Positions 43,206 to 52,718 of a stretch of DNA of 64,000 nucleotides are shown here, piece after piece. Each line of letters begins with the position of its first letter. The stretch's first letter is position 1. This stretch comes from an uncultured Luminiphilus sp. (GTDB lineage Bacteria; Pseudomonadota; Gammaproteobacteria; Pseudomonadales; Halieaceae), in assembly GCA_943787485.1 (NCBI GenBank), contig CALSMP010000017.1, positions 1-64,000 on the forward strand, written 5' to 3'. The notes under the pieces were generated by a model. It saw only the letters and a program-made list of their open reading frames with translations, searched no databases and had not been told where the DNA came from. The position numbers and the translations under genes are program-made.

Positions 43206-43272
43206 AATGTTTATGGCGGCGGAGGTCAGTCTGGACAGGTATCGTCTCCGGGAAGTTCCCTGAAAAACCGCC

Positions 43273-43557
43273 TCAGGTTTCTTCATCACCCGCCGATTCC
43301 GGCTCCCGCACAACGATAGCTGAAGGCACCCCCGGGAAACTTGTAGTAATAATATCATCAGCTGCCTTATCAATCATTTTTTGAACCGCCCGGCCGAGAG
43401 GGGAAGCCATGAAGGCTGACAGCTCACCAAATCCCGCGATGGAAATGCCTCCCTTCGCCACCTCAGCCACGGGCTTGGAGTAAACGACCTGACCATTGGT
43501 GGCGTCAATCATACGCAATTGTTCACAGCGGGACAGTGGAGGTGCGCATAGGGGCAA
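43273..43557 (-). pseudogene. C-terminal fragment of a CsgG/LpoB-like lipoprotein
   Basis: The 94-codon frame has the look of the end of CsgG-type outer-membrane assembly proteins: RMIDATNGQVVYSK, followed by GISIAGFGELSAFMASPLGRAV and a helix MIDKAADDII. The preceding signal peptide and most of the domain are missing because tRNA-Ser lies only 100 bases upstream, so I regard it as a truncated gene left at an island boundary. A terminator follows. Confidence 0.55.
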
Positions 43558-43660
43558 AACATCGTGAATGGCTTTGGACGGATATGTGGCCGAAGGCGAC
43601 TTATTTGCGTTGTTTTCCTAGATCAGAAGGTATGGAGTGGAACATCCCTGAACTGCTAGC

Positions 43661-43751
43661 TGGCGGAGAAGGAGGGATTCGAACCCTCGATACGCTATTA
43701 ACGTATACACCCTTAGCAGGGGCGCGCCTTCAGCCACTCGGCCACTTCTCC
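43661..43751 (-). tRNA. tRNA-Ser (GCU anticodon)
   Basis: The minus strand folds into a class II tRNA: acceptor GGAGAAG pairs with CTTCTCC, the anticodon loop is CTGCTAA (anticodon GCT), a long variable arm follows, the T loop is GTTCGAATC, and the 3' CCA is encoded at 43661-43663. A truncated integrase gene starts about 80 bases from its 5' end, suggesting this tRNA has been an insertion site. Confidence 0.96.
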
Positions 43752-43831
43752 GGTATTTAAAATCAAACACTTACGTGTCTTCTCTTGCGCTCCCAGCCAC
43801 ACTAGCTACAAAAGTGGCTACAACTTACCCG

Positions 43832-44064
43832 CTACGCCCATGAACGCTGTATGTCGCGGAGGTGCGATGCTATCACACCCTCTCCCATCTGCGATATTAC
43901 ATGACCGTACACGTTCATTGTAGTGGCCGTGGAAGCATGCCCTGCCCGCCTGCTCAACACCAACGGGGGCACATTGCGCATTAACAACTGCGTAATATGC
44001 GTATGGCGAAGCGTATGAAGCCCATAACCTTTATCACCATGACCCGCTCGCTTGAGCAATCGGG
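43832..44064 (-). pseudogene. C-terminal fragment of a tyrosine recombinase/integrase
   Basis: About 77 codons remain, cut at the edge of the IS remnant at 44065. They contain the catalytic LHTLRHTHITQLL (Arg and His of the R-H-x-x-R box), AGHASTATTMNVYGHV (second His/Arg region and nucleophilic Tyr), and a typical short C-terminal tail. The N-terminal arm and core-binding domains are absent on the other side of the IS. It is probably the integrase of an island that used tRNA-Ser. Confidence 0.85.
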
Positions 44065-44536
44065 TGACGTGCCCCCTGGAACGAGTCCAGCTATAGCGTT
44101 AGAGCGCCATTAATTTTGCCTCTGTTTGCACAATGGGCACTACCCAGTTCACATTCGACTGTTTAGCCTGGGGCGCCGGTGGCTTGTAGCCCAATGAACT
44201 ATGTGGTCGCACCTCGTTGTAATGCCTGCGCCACCGCTCGACCAGTATCTGGGCTTCCCTCAGCGTACAGAATAGCTCCCCATTCAGGAATTCGTCCCGG
44301 AGCCTGCCATTGAAACTTTCGTTATAACCATTCTCCCAGGGGCTCCCCGGCTCGATGAACAGCGTTTTCACCCCCAGTCTTGCCAACCAATTCCGGACAG
44401 CTAAGGCGGCGAACTCTGATCCATTGTCAGAGCGAATTTGTTTCTGGCTTGACGCGCTTTCTTGCCATGATCTGATACTCCTTGTTGCTAGTGAAAGTCT
44501 CTCTCACAAGCTGGGGTCGATCTAGGGGGCACGTCA
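44065..44536 (-). mobile_element. internally deleted IS3-family element
   Basis: Terminal inverted repeats of about 27 bases, 44065-44091 and 44510-44536, both begin TGACGTGCCCCCT and end in CCAGC. Between them on the minus strand the first codons of orfA (MARKRVKPE, with AAGGAG upstream) run directly into the end of orfB. Only the 472-bp remnant is left, so it could be moved only by a transposase in trans. I see no matching target-site duplication at its edges. Confidence 0.8.
44099..44429 (-). pseudogene. IS3 transposase OrfB, C-terminal integrase-core remnant
   Basis: The open frame starts with RSDNGSEF (second Asp of the DDE triad) and continues with [21 protein letters not shown], holding the catalytic Glu, and [18 protein letters not shown], the standard IS3 OrfB ending. 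The first Asp and the whole helix-turn-helix region are deleted, so no active transposase is made. Confidence 0.82.
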
Positions 44537-44740
44537 GCCGGGCATAGTTAATCGCCGAAATCTGGCTGGCCATACAATTTCTCGCTCTGCTACTATATTT
44601 ACGAGCTGGAATTAATAAATGAAGTTTTGGCTCTCAAAAAAACACCAAACGCAGCGCAATGACGCGGTTGCCGCAGCAATGGTAGCAATAAAGAGTTCCA
44701 CCCGATGCCATGTTCGGTGAGACCTAAGGGAGCCCGAAAA

Positions 44741-47005
44741 ATGATGCTGAGCCTAACGTGCGCACAACCAAGTAAGTGCGCGCTCTGGATATCTCTTGCC
44801 TTTGCTGCCTTATTAACCGCTTGCGATAACGTCGAAGACCGTCAAATAAACAGCGTTGACGACGTCGCAACAGCACGTATTGGTGTTACTTCGGGGTCAA
44901 CTACGGCGCAACTGGCGTATGAGCGATTCCCCAACGCCACGATCAGTGAATTCGCTGATTATGCAGACATCATCGGCGCGTTGAAGGCGAATCATATCGA
45001 CGCGACAGTTACCGTCACGGCAAATGCCAATCTGATTGTCCAAAAGAATCGGGATTTAAAAGTCATCGAGACCACATTGCGTGAAGAGCCGACCTGCGCC
45101 GCTGTGGCAAAGGGAAACACAAAGCTCTTAAATCAACTAAACGCCATCATCGACGACATCCGCGCGGATGGAACGCTGGCAGACATGAGCCGACGCTGGT
45201 TTAAAAAAGAACCCGGACCTTATGAGCACCACGACTATCGAGTGCCCGCCGAGGGTGATGTTCTGAAAGTGGGTGTTAGTGCGACGCGCGAGCCGATGTC
45301 TTTTGTCGACGCAGAGGGGCGCGTTACGGGACATGATGGCGAGCTCGCCCGTCTATTTGCAGAGCGACTCAACCGGCCAATCGAGTTTGTAAACTCGCGC
45401 TGGGACGCCCTGATCCCCGCACTCGAATCAGGGAAGGTCGACATTATTGTCACTGGCATGAGCTATACCGACGAACGCGCGAAGCGTATCGACTTTACCG
45501 ACACCTACTACACAAACCGCCTCGTGTTGCTTGTTCGCAACGGAACAGCAATAAATTCCACGTCAGGCAAGCAACTGAGTGAAACAGATCAGCTCGCTAA
45601 CGAATCCATTGCGATTTTGCAGGGCTCGGCCTTTGATGTGTTCGCGCAAGAAGTCTATCCAGATGCGGACCTGCAATTTTACAACACCATCGCTGACATG
45701 CTAGCAGCGGTAGAGAAGGGCAAGGCAACGGCGGGGTTCTCGGATTTTGATTTACTGCACCAGGCGCTAAAGGCAAATCCGCAGCTCGCTATTTTGGGCG
45801 ATCCCATATTCACCTCTCAGGTGGCAGCCGCATTCAACAAAGAAAATCAGCGGCACCGGGACTTGTTTAATGAGTTTTTAGCTTCGCTACGTGCTGATGG
45901 CACTCTCGCCGACATGGAACAGCGCTGGTTCATCGATGGAAATTTCGAGATGCCGGACTTCGAGTTCGACCCCAATGCGCCTACATTTACTATCGGCAAC
46001 GCGATTATAGGCCTCCCTCAAGTCGCGCAGATCGAGGGTGAGATCGCCGGTTTCGATGTGGAGCTAGCACTTCGCTTCGGGCAGTACACTGGACAGAACA
46101 TCCGGTTTGTCACCGTTGACTGGGCGGCGCTAATCCCTGCGCTAATTGGGGGTAAAGTCGACAGTATTGTGTCTTCCATGTTTGTAACACCTGAGCGGCG
46201 CGAGCGGGTGAACTTCTCTGATTCCTACCATACGGTTGATAGTTATGCGTTTGTCCTGAAAAAGAATCTAGCCGGCGCTGCCAGTAGCGTTGCCAATGAG
46301 CCGACGACTGGATTCTGGGAATCTAGTAAGCAAAGTTTTTATGACAACATTATTCGTGAAGACCGCTATTTACTGTTGTGGGACGGGCTCATCGTCACCA
46401 TCATTATTTCTCTACTCTCGGCGTTCTTCGGCACGCTGTTAGGCGGATTAATTTGCATGATGCGCATGTCACAAAACGGTTTTTTGCAAATGCCTGCGAG
46501 GATTTACATCGAGGTAATGCGGGGCACGCCTGTGCTGGTACTTTTGATGCTGATTTTCTACGTCCTGTTTGCGTCAATAGATATTGATCCTGTATTGGTC
46601 GCCGTGTTTGCCTTCGGGCTCCACTTTGCTGCATACATCGCCGAAATTTTCCGCGCTGGAGTGAGGAGCATTGATGATGGGCAGACCGAGGCTGGTATCG
46701 CAATGGGGTTCAGCAGAGTACAAACCTTCATTTACATCATCATGCCGCAAACGGTGCAGAGGATAATGCCGGTTTACAAAGGCGAATTTATTTCACTGGT
46801 GAAGATGACGTCGATCGTCGGATACGTGGCGGTTCAAGACCTCACAAAGGCCTCCGATATCATTCGTAGCCGCACATTTGATGCGTTTTTCCCGCTTATC
46901 ATGGTAGCCATTCTTTATTTCATTTTGGCCTGGGTACTTACCAGAGCTCTCGAATACATCGAACAGCGCACGGACCCTGAACTCCGAAGGGGTAAAAAGT
47001 CATGA
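44741..47005 (+). CDS. fused permuted substrate-binding protein and ABC amino-acid-type permease
   Basis: A 754-residue lipoprotein-permease fusion (lipobox LLTAC, Cys28). Residues ~36-155 resemble only the C-terminal half of an SBP_bac_3 protein, ending [14 protein letters not shown]; ~173-400 form a complete SBP_bac_3 domain ([12 protein letters not shown], ending with the same [13 protein letters not shown]); ~420-520 resemble only an N-terminal half ([24 protein letters not shown]). Then comes a HisM/GlnP-type permease (~540-740) with the EAA loop [20 protein letters not shown]. It would import amino acids or similar solutes with the ATPase encoded next, whose ATG overlaps its stop by 4 bases. 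ATG 44741 has GGGAG upstream. The permuted half-domains are unusual. Confidence 0.85.
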   Translation: MMLSLTCAQPSKCALWISLAFAALLTACDNVEDRQINSVDDVATARIGVTSGSTTAQLAYERFPNATISEFADYADIIGALKANHIDATVTVTANANLIVQKNRDLKVIETTLREEPTCAAVAKGNTKLLNQLNAIIDDIRADGTLADMSRRWFKKEPGPYEHHDYRVPAEGDVLKVGVSATREPMSFVDAEGRVTGHDGELARLFAERLNRPIEFVNSRWDALIPALESGKVDIIVTGMSYTDERAKRIDFTDTYYTNRLVLLVRNGTAINSTSGKQLSETDQLANESIAILQGSAFDVFAQEVYPDADLQFYNTIADMLAAVEKGKATAGFSDFDLLHQALKANPQLAILGDPIFTSQVAAAFNKENQRHRDLFNEFLASLRADGTLADMEQRWFIDGNFEMPDFEFDPNAPTFTIGNAIIGLPQVAQIEGEIAGFDVELALRFGQYTGQNIRFVTVDWAALIPALIGGKVDSIVSSMFVTPERRERVNFSDSYHTVDSYAFVLKKNLAGAASSVANEPTTGFWESSKQSFYDNIIREDRYLLLWDGLIVTIIISLLSAFFGTLLGGLICMMRMSQNGFLQMPARIYIEVMRGTPVLVLLMLIFYVLFASIDIDPVLVAVFAFGLHFAAYIAEIFRAGVRSIDDGQTEAGIAMGFSRVQTFIYIIMPQTVQRIMPVYKGEFISLVKMTSIVGYVAVQDLTKASDIIRSRTFDAFFPLIMVAILYFILAWVLTRALEYIEQRTDPELRRGKKS

Positions 47006-48123
47006 TTAGTGTCATGGGGTTGACCAAGGACTTTGGCTCACTGTCTGTTTTAAGGGGAGTCGATGCGGAGATTACCAAGGGTGAGGTCGTATCGATTATA
47101 GGACCCTCAGGCTGTGGTAAGAGCACCTTTTTACGCTGCATCAACCGTTTAGAAACGCCGACATCTGGGACAATTTGGGTTGATGGCGTTGATCTGATGG
47201 ATCCAACAGTCAACCTTCCCAAAGTACGCCAACACATGAATATGGTGTTCCAAGGCTTTAATTTATACGAACATTTGACGGTATTGGAGAACCTCACCCT
47301 AGCTCCCATCAAGCTTGCGGGTATGTCACAGGCGGACGCGGAAGAGCGTGCGCGCGAACTGCTTCACCAAGTGGGTCTTGCAGAACGTGAGGATCATTTT
47401 CCAAAGGAGCTTTCAGGCGGGCAAAAGCAGCGAGTTGCCATTGCTCGTTGCCTGGCGATGGACCCTGACGTGGTTTTGTTGGATGAGCCAACCTCGGCGC
47501 TTGACCCAACGATGGTGACCGAGGTGCTTGCTGTTATTCGGAATCTTGCGAAACAAGGCTTGACGATGCTAATCGTGACCCACGAGATGGATTTTGCACG
47601 CGAAGTGTCAAATCGAGTCTTTTTTATGAAGGACGGTGTCATTCATGAACAAGGCCCTCCAAGCCAAATTTTTGATGCGCCCAAGCTAGAAGAGACGCGT
47701 GCCTTTACGCAGCGCGTAAGAAGCCTCGAACTCAATCTGGATAGTCTTGCAATCGATCTATACGGCATGCAGGGCCAGGTTGTCCGTTTCTGTGAGAAAC
47801 ACCTTCTCACCAAGAACATCCAGTTCAATTTGACTGTGATCTTGGAGGAGGTTTATCAGTTATTAAAACCCGCAATAGCCGACGGTCACAAGTTTTCGGT
47901 CAGCATTCAATACTCCGAAAAGCAGCGGGCTACACAGTTTGTACTGACGATGCCCATAGGCTACGAAGGTGTAATGCAGGAGTTTGTCCATGAGCGCGAA
48001 GCTTATGAGGCAAAAGATCTTGGGACTCAATTGATAAGCGGTATGACCTCCGCCGTGGCCCTCGAAGAAGGCGCTTTGACGACACGTCTGGTCCTCGAGA
48101 TTGCAGATAGGACGGCAAGTTGA
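47002..48123 (+). CDS. ABC transporter ATPase with C-terminal GHKL-like domain
   Basis: A 373-residue protein. Residues 1-245 are a GlnQ/HisP-type ATPase: Walker A GPSGCGKS (34-41), signature LSGGQ (137-141), Walker B VVLLDEP, H-loop His194. Residues ~250-370 are extra and resemble anti-sigma-kinase-type GHKL domains: a helix [10 protein letters not shown] (EE at 282-283), central strands, and a KDLGTQLI turn (339-341) with a final strand TRLVLEI. The Asn of the usual N-box is absent, so ATP binding by this tail is doubtful. It energises the fused permease encoded just upstream. The tail may sense or dock a regulator. Confidence 0.88.
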   Translation: MISVMGLTKDFGSLSVLRGVDAEITKGEVVSIIGPSGCGKSTFLRCINRLETPTSGTIWVDGVDLMDPTVNLPKVRQHMNMVFQGFNLYEHLTVLENLTLAPIKLAGMSQADAEERARELLHQVGLAEREDHFPKELSGGQKQRVAIARCLAMDPDVVLLDEPTSALDPTMVTEVLAVIRNLAKQGLTMLIVTHEMDFAREVSNRVFFMKDGVIHEQGPPSQIFDAPKLEETRAFTQRVRSLELNLDSLAIDLYGMQGQVVRFCEKHLLTKNIQFNLTVILEEVYQLLKPAIADGHKFSVSIQYSEKQRATQFVLTMPIGYEGVMQEFVHEREAYEAKDLGTQLISGMTSAVALEEGALTTRLVLEIADRTAS

Positions 48124-48194
48124 ACGCCAGACGACGACTGGGAATGGTCGCTCGCTGCCGCATGCTAGGGATTATCGCCTATTAGGGCAGCCTA

Positions 48195-48645
48195 TTAATA
48201 TTGCCTAAGGATGAGAGTGTCGCCGCGCTGAGTAAACTCAATGTGCTTCAAGGAACTCATTCCTAATAAACTCTCTTTACCAAGCAATCCGGGCGCAATC
48301 GTCGCGTCAACATTACCCACGGACACTCTACCGACACTTACGCTGTTACGCCTTGTTAGCTAGGATTTGGCTGTTCCGTTTGCGGTTCGAGTGGCAATAG
48401 GTCTGCCACGCTTCAGATCCAGTGTTCTGGCGACAGGTGCTGGCATGGCAACGCCCGTGGCACCGGTATCGAGCAAGAAAGTGACGGATTTGTTGTTGAT
48501 GGTGCCTGACGTAACGTAATGCCCCAGCTTATTTCGCTGAAGTCGAACTTCCGCAATATCTGCGGATGTGCAGTGTTTCGATATACCGATTAGGCTTGTG
48601 TTGCGCCTCGAGCCGATCTCCGAAGAAAAGTACGCCCAAGGCCAT
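48195..48645 (-). pseudogene. decayed retropepsin-like protease paralogue
   Basis: Translation gives GHYVTSGTINNKSVTFLLDTGATGVAMPAPVAR, cited only as the active-site block LLDTGATGVAMP, which closely matches the intact protease near 9.3 kb, and an end LLGMSSLKHIEFTQRG before LRQY. The N-terminal anchor (MALGVLFFG) lies in another frame, so a frameshift occurs near 48580, and an in-frame TAG interrupts the sequence after TANGTAKS near 48360. Both lesions show it is inactive. Confidence 0.85.
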
Positions 48646-48879
48646 GAAACTTAGCTAGGCGAGTGCCTGCAGTACAAAACCCACGCGTCGACTTTGCTGC
48701 ACACCACCTCCCAAACTGTATTATTTTGGGTAGCTTACCAAGGAGTAACTTATGAAATAAATCTGTGCAGGTACCTTGCAGCGCTTGAGTTTGCGAATGG
48801 ACTACTCGGGGCGTTCCTCGCACTAAGAATGTTGGTCCGGTCTGGTCGGCAGATATTTGCCAAGTCAGATATGGTCTCT

Positions 48880-49150
48880 GGTTATTGAAGAGTCGACAAT
48901 TCGAAAAGCGATCCATAGGCTACCGCTATACGAACATGAAGCCTCCCTAACACGGTGGCATTTTGGGTAGTGTTTCACGGCACTGTTAAGTATTGAAGGA
49001 GGCCACTTTATGCGTACCGCATTGCCAAAATCGATGTCGACGATTCCATCGTCTAAAAGTGCTGACCCTACTTCTTTTGTGTAAGCATTTGCGATTTCAG
49101 GGACAACGGGTGTGCCCAAGCTTGTTCGGCACAGTAACTCTATTATTAGC
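48880..49150 (-). pseudogene. possible STAS-domain fragment
   Basis: In the gap between the protease pseudogene and the propeller gene (48646-49168) the minus strand encodes TVPNKLGTPVVPEIANAY followed by LLDDGIVDIDFGNAVRI, which has the shape of a STAS domain (strand, helix, strand, loop before the DSS motif). After this the frame becomes unrelated, and no start exists upstream. I regard it as a broken STAS gene with moderate-to-low confidence; nothing else is recognised in the gap. Confidence 0.4.
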
Positions 49151-49168
49151 TAACAGCGACTCTGAAGG

Positions 49169-50254
49169 TTATGGCAGAAATGTCTTGGTTACCCCCGAAG
49201 AACCGGCCGCTAGCCAGACAACATCGCCATCCACCCAAAGATCGCCTACGCGACCTGGCACATCGTTGAGCTCGCGATGCGCTTCAACGCTCAAACCCGC
49301 CTCTCCTAGACTTAGTCGCGTCAATTGGAAGTGTTTACCGGCATCACCAGCCACCAATACCTGATCGCCAAAAACAGTAATTGCAGTGAGTGGGTAACCA
49401 ACATCAATGACTTTTTCTAAAACCGCACTCTCGTTGCTCAAGGCAATGATGGCGAGACCACCGCCGTGAGCAACCAGTAGGCGATCGTTAATAAGCGCAG
49501 ATTGAATGGGAAAGTTTGCAGGGCGGTGCCCACCGCGTGTGAATCCCGCTTCTGAGAGCGCAATGTAGGAAAGGTCAGTAATCGAAGCACCACCTTCTCT
49601 GATTTCTGCCCAGATGACACCGAAATCAGGGCCACTAATGTGCGCTGAAATCACCGCATTTTCACCATCAGGCGTAAGCAATATGTCAGGTTGACCGCGT
49701 CCAAAATCGGGACGTGAGCGCGCATCAGAGATGATCCCCTGAGAATCATAGTCGAACCACGCCATGGGCTTTGTGCCGCCAGAAACGGCCATCACACCCT
49801 TCGCTGCAGACACCCCAGAAAATGGCCCAACCTCGACCGGTTGCGCCGGACCTGTTAACCCCCAGTCTTTAGCAGGGTCGAGGACAGCAACTGCGCCCGG
49901 CGCACGCGCATCAAGCACAAACACTAGATCATCGGCAACGAATACGTCATCAATCGACTGAAGTCCCTCCGGTGGGGCTAGAACCACCATCGCGCCTGTT
50001 CTACGCTGAATACGCTGAAGCCCCTGTTCGCTTGCGGCAGCGAGCACCTCGTCCTCGTAATTTGCTAGGTTTAGTACATCAGTCGGGCCTGCGTCTTTGT
50101 AGATCAGAAAACCTATACCCAGCTCTATCCAGCCTCCGGCCATGGCCCCCATTGCAAAGAGCGCTGACGAAAGGCTCACGACGAATACGGCCAAACCGGA
50201 GCGAAACCCCCTATCTCGTCTGATTTCTATTTTTGGAATGTGTGACGTGTGCAT
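49169..50254 (-). CDS. membrane-anchored beta-propeller-like protein of unknown function
   Basis: A 361-residue protein with one long hydrophobic segment (residues ~19-52, LAVFVVSLSSALFAMGAMAG and GIGFLIY) and a periplasmic domain with repeating short strands of the type VFVADDLVFVLDARAPGAVAVLD, typical of propeller folds. No catalytic motif is seen. The ATG has GAGGTAATTCG upstream. It is divergent from the propeller lipoprotein at 50.8 kb. The family is not recognised; a surface or scaffolding role is possible but unproven. Confidence 0.7.
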   Translation of the reverse strand: MHTSHIPKIEIRRDRGFRSGLAVFVVSLSSALFAMGAMAGGWIELGIGFLIYKDAGPTDVLNLANYEDEVLAAASEQGLQRIQRRTGAMVVLAPPEGLQSIDDVFVADDLVFVLDARAPGAVAVLDPAKDWGLTGPAQPVEVGPFSGVSAAKGVMAVSGGTKPMAWFDYDSQGIISDARSRPDFGRGQPDILLTPDGENAVISAHISGPDFGVIWAEIREGGASITDLSYIALSEAGFTRGGHRPANFPIQSALINDRLLVAHGGGLAIIALSNESAVLEKVIDVGYPLTAITVFGDQVLVAGDAGKHFQLTRLSLGEAGLSVEAHRELNDVPGRVGDLWVDGDVVWLAAGSSGVTKTFLP

Positions 50255-50639
50255 CGAATTACCTCGACCGCTTCTGTAATGTTGATCTACATTCGCTGCA
50301 CCAAAAAAGTTTGGGGCATCTCAGTCGCACAACTTGGAGCCTAAGACCAGCACTCGCTGCTGCACAATGATCTACTCGCAACCTAAGCCGCCTTCATGAA
50401 ACATTCAATACTCGTGGCGCGCCCGACTGTCGCCTTTTATTGCCTGTACCTTATTCCCCGCGCGTTATCGTCCGTGCGTCAGAGTAAATCCAAGGCAATT
50501 TGAAGGCCGCTGAGCGCTTAGCATGAGCTGTCGCGCGCACCCGTTCAGCATTGACTAGATAGGAATGGTATGTCAAACACCGCGAACAGGATTTTCGGGT
50601 CAATAGATGGAAACTTCGACAGGTCTGCAGGTCCGTTCA

Positions 50640-50694
50640 GCACAGTCAGCGAGTATGTCTACTCTCGATAGGTCGTTAATATGTCCTATACTTC
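50640..50694 (+). repeat. dispersed 55-bp repeat, copy 1
   Basis: Matches 52341-52395 at about 48 of 55 positions (shared core ATGTCTACTCTCGATAGG). It lies about 95 bases before the propeller lipoprotein gene, so it could be part of a shared promoter or operator. The rest of the 50255-50788 gap shows only a 33-codon ORF (MSNTANRIFGS from 50571) that ends inside the repeat. Confidence 0.75.
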
Positions 50695-50788
50695 AACGAC
50701 AGTCTATAACCCGCCAGCACGAGAAAGTATGTAACTACTCCCAAGGGACCACTACCCTACGCCAATTGAACTTTTAAGGATTGTACAG

Positions 50789-52264
50789 ATGTATTTTTCA
50801 ACGCTTTTCACACCCCTATCTTGGTCATTGGTTGCTGCTCTACTGATAGTAGGCTGCAGTTCTAGTAATTCACCGTCGGAGCCCCAAGACCCGAGCGACA
50901 ACGATGAAACTACAGAAGAGCCAGCGAGAACAAAATTTTTGTATACACAAACCAACGATGCCCGAGGTAATCAAGTGATCGGATTCTCGGTTACCGACAA
51001 TGGCGATCTCGTTGAGATGGGCGCGTATGAAACCGGCTCTGTGGGCGATGCTGACGAGGGTGACTTTGATAGCCAAAGTTCCGTGAGGGTTTACGAGGAC
51101 TTTTTATTGGTCGCAAACCCGGGCGATACCAGCGGCGAGTCGGGCATTACCGACGGTAACAGTGCAATTACCGTTTTTTCCATTAGCGACAATGGCAGTC
51201 TTCAACGCGTAGATCAGAATGCTGAGATTGACGGCCTTCAGAATGCCGATAGTCACGGCGTCCGGGCTGTCAGTGTCGACTTTTATTCCGAAGGCGACGT
51301 CACCCGGGTCGCCGTCGCTAATCAAGGCACAAATCGCGTCTGTGTCAGCCCAGAAGCCAACGGCACCCTGGGCACCTGTAGTGATCAGTTCGGTAATACC
51401 TTAGGCGACCTACTCACTGACGAGTCACCCGCCGCCGACATTCAGTTATTTTCATTGAGTGAAAGCGGTGTTCTTTCCCACGAATCCGAAATAGCTACGT
51501 TCGCAGCGAATCGCGGAGGTCCATCGCAGGTAGCATTCAGCCCTGATGGCACCCGTTTATCCGCAACGCTCCTAGGCATACCTCACCTTTCATTTCCCGC
51601 CGACCCCGCCAATCAGCAGCCGAGCCGGACCTATCTTTGGGATTTCGAGGGATCGGCCGGAACAGTCAGCAACGAACGCTTTTTCGAGCATCCAGGTATT
51701 GCTGGGAGCATTGGCTTCGGCTGGAGCCCCAATTCCGACTTCCTTTATGTTTCGAGCGCCACACTCGACGCAGGTGCGCTAGAGGCCAATGTTGTCGCTC
51801 TGGACAGTAGCGACACAGATTCCGTATTTACGAGCGATGGCAATTCGCTCTGGTCTGGCTCTGGCGCCGTGCCCACCGAGGTTCGACCGGCGGCCTGCTG
51901 GGTCTGGGTTAATGAGGCTGCCGATCGGGTATACACGGTTGGCTTTCTTACCAACACGATCTCAACCTTTGAGACTAACGGCGCTGATATGACGCATCTG
52001 CAAACTGTGTATCGTCAGGGCATTGACCTCGAGGACGCAAAAGACCTCGTTTTCTCAGCTGACGGGAAGTATGCCTACGTCATGGGTGCGTTTTTTAGCC
52101 ACACGATTTCCATATTCGATGTGAACGCTGACGGAACCCTAGCAGAGCGAACAACATCACCTTTGGCGATCAGTGCATCGCGGATAAACGGCGCGCCACT
52201 AGACCCCAGTCAAGTCGCTTATCAAGGGCTTGATGCTTATCCCTCAGTTTATGTTGGCTACTAA
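50789..52264 (+). CDS. lactonase-like beta-propeller lipoprotein
   Basis: A 491-residue lipoprotein (lipobox IVGC near residue 23) with an acidic Ser/Asp linker and then a seven-bladed propeller-like domain. Strand patterns such as VIGFSVTDNGDLVEMGAYETG, FSPDGTRLSATLLG and FSADGKYAYVMGAF resemble YbhE/6-phosphogluconolactonase-like propellers, though catalytic residues are not conserved enough to claim lactonase activity. AAGGA sits 9 bases before the ATG. A 55-bp repeat precedes it and another precedes the next gene, so both may share control. Confidence 0.8.
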   Translation: MYFSTLFTPLSWSLVAALLIVGCSSSNSPSEPQDPSDNDETTEEPARTKFLYTQTNDARGNQVIGFSVTDNGDLVEMGAYETGSVGDADEGDFDSQSSVRVYEDFLLVANPGDTSGESGITDGNSAITVFSISDNGSLQRVDQNAEIDGLQNADSHGVRAVSVDFYSEGDVTRVAVANQGTNRVCVSPEANGTLGTCSDQFGNTLGDLLTDESPAADIQLFSLSESGVLSHESEIATFAANRGGPSQVAFSPDGTRLSATLLGIPHLSFPADPANQQPSRTYLWDFEGSAGTVSNERFFEHPGIAGSIGFGWSPNSDFLYVSSATLDAGALEANVVALDSSDTDSVFTSDGNSLWSGSGAVPTEVRPAACWVWVNEAADRVYTVGFLTNTISTFETNGADMTHLQTVYRQGIDLEDAKDLVFSADGKYAYVMGAFFSHTISIFDVNADGTLAERTTSPLAISASRINGAPLDPSQVAYQGLDAYPSVYVGY

Positions 52265-52340
52265 GCAAACGCATGACATGAGCAGAGCGGGCCTTATGAG
52301 GGTACTCAGAATCAATTCATCCCACTAACGTTGAATCGCA

Positions 52341-52395
52341 GCACAATCAGCGAGGATGTCTACTCTCGATAGGCCGTTTATCTGTCCTATGCTCC
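52341..52395 (+). repeat. dispersed 55-bp repeat, copy 2
   Basis: Second copy of the 50640-50694 element, 69 bases upstream of the small exported-protein gene. The similarity continues on both sides of the TAG that ends the short reading frame in each copy, so selection or origin is at DNA level. Confidence 0.75.
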
Positions 52396-52463
52396 CATCA
52401 GGAGAAATGAAATAACAAGAGTGACCGGGTAAGGGAACACGCTCAACCGAAAGATAAGTTACC

Positions 52464-52718
52464 ATGATAAAACCGCACCGTCCCCAACTGCTTTTGTCAA
52501 TCCTTATCGGCATGGGCTGCTGCGCGCCCGGTTTTGCGGACCCTAGGCCCGCCAGCGTGCGCGCCGGGCTGGGCGTCGCCACGTCGCAGAGTACCGCCTT
52601 TTCCGACACGGACTGTGAGGCAATCTTGCCGGTGTTAGTTGAACTGCAGCCAGCTAAATGTAACGGTGTCACTACCTCTTTGGGCTTCGAAAATAACAAC
52701 GAATCTCTATGGCTCTAA
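52464..52718 (+). CDS. small putative exported protein
   Basis: An 84-residue frame with an N-terminal basic, hydrophobic stretch (PQLLLSILIGMGCCAPGFA) that looks like a signal peptide, followed by a Cys-containing mature part (CEAILPVLVELQPAKC). No family is recognised. It ends 10 bases inside the next gene and could couple its translation, since the DUF2062 gene lacks a ribosome site. An alternative is that this is just leader sequence. Confidence 0.45.
   Translation: MIKPHRPQLLLSILIGMGCCAPGFADPRPASVRAGLGVATSQSTAFSDTDCEAILPVLVELQPAKCNGVTTSLGFENNNESLWL

Noticed and set aside
48590-48916. 108-codon minus-strand ORF
   Set aside because: It overlaps the start of the decayed protease in another frame and has no protein-like pattern of its own.
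50571-50672. 33-codon ORF with a plausible ribosome site
   Set aside because: The 55-bp repeat at its end continues beyond its stop codon, so conservation does not support a peptide gene.
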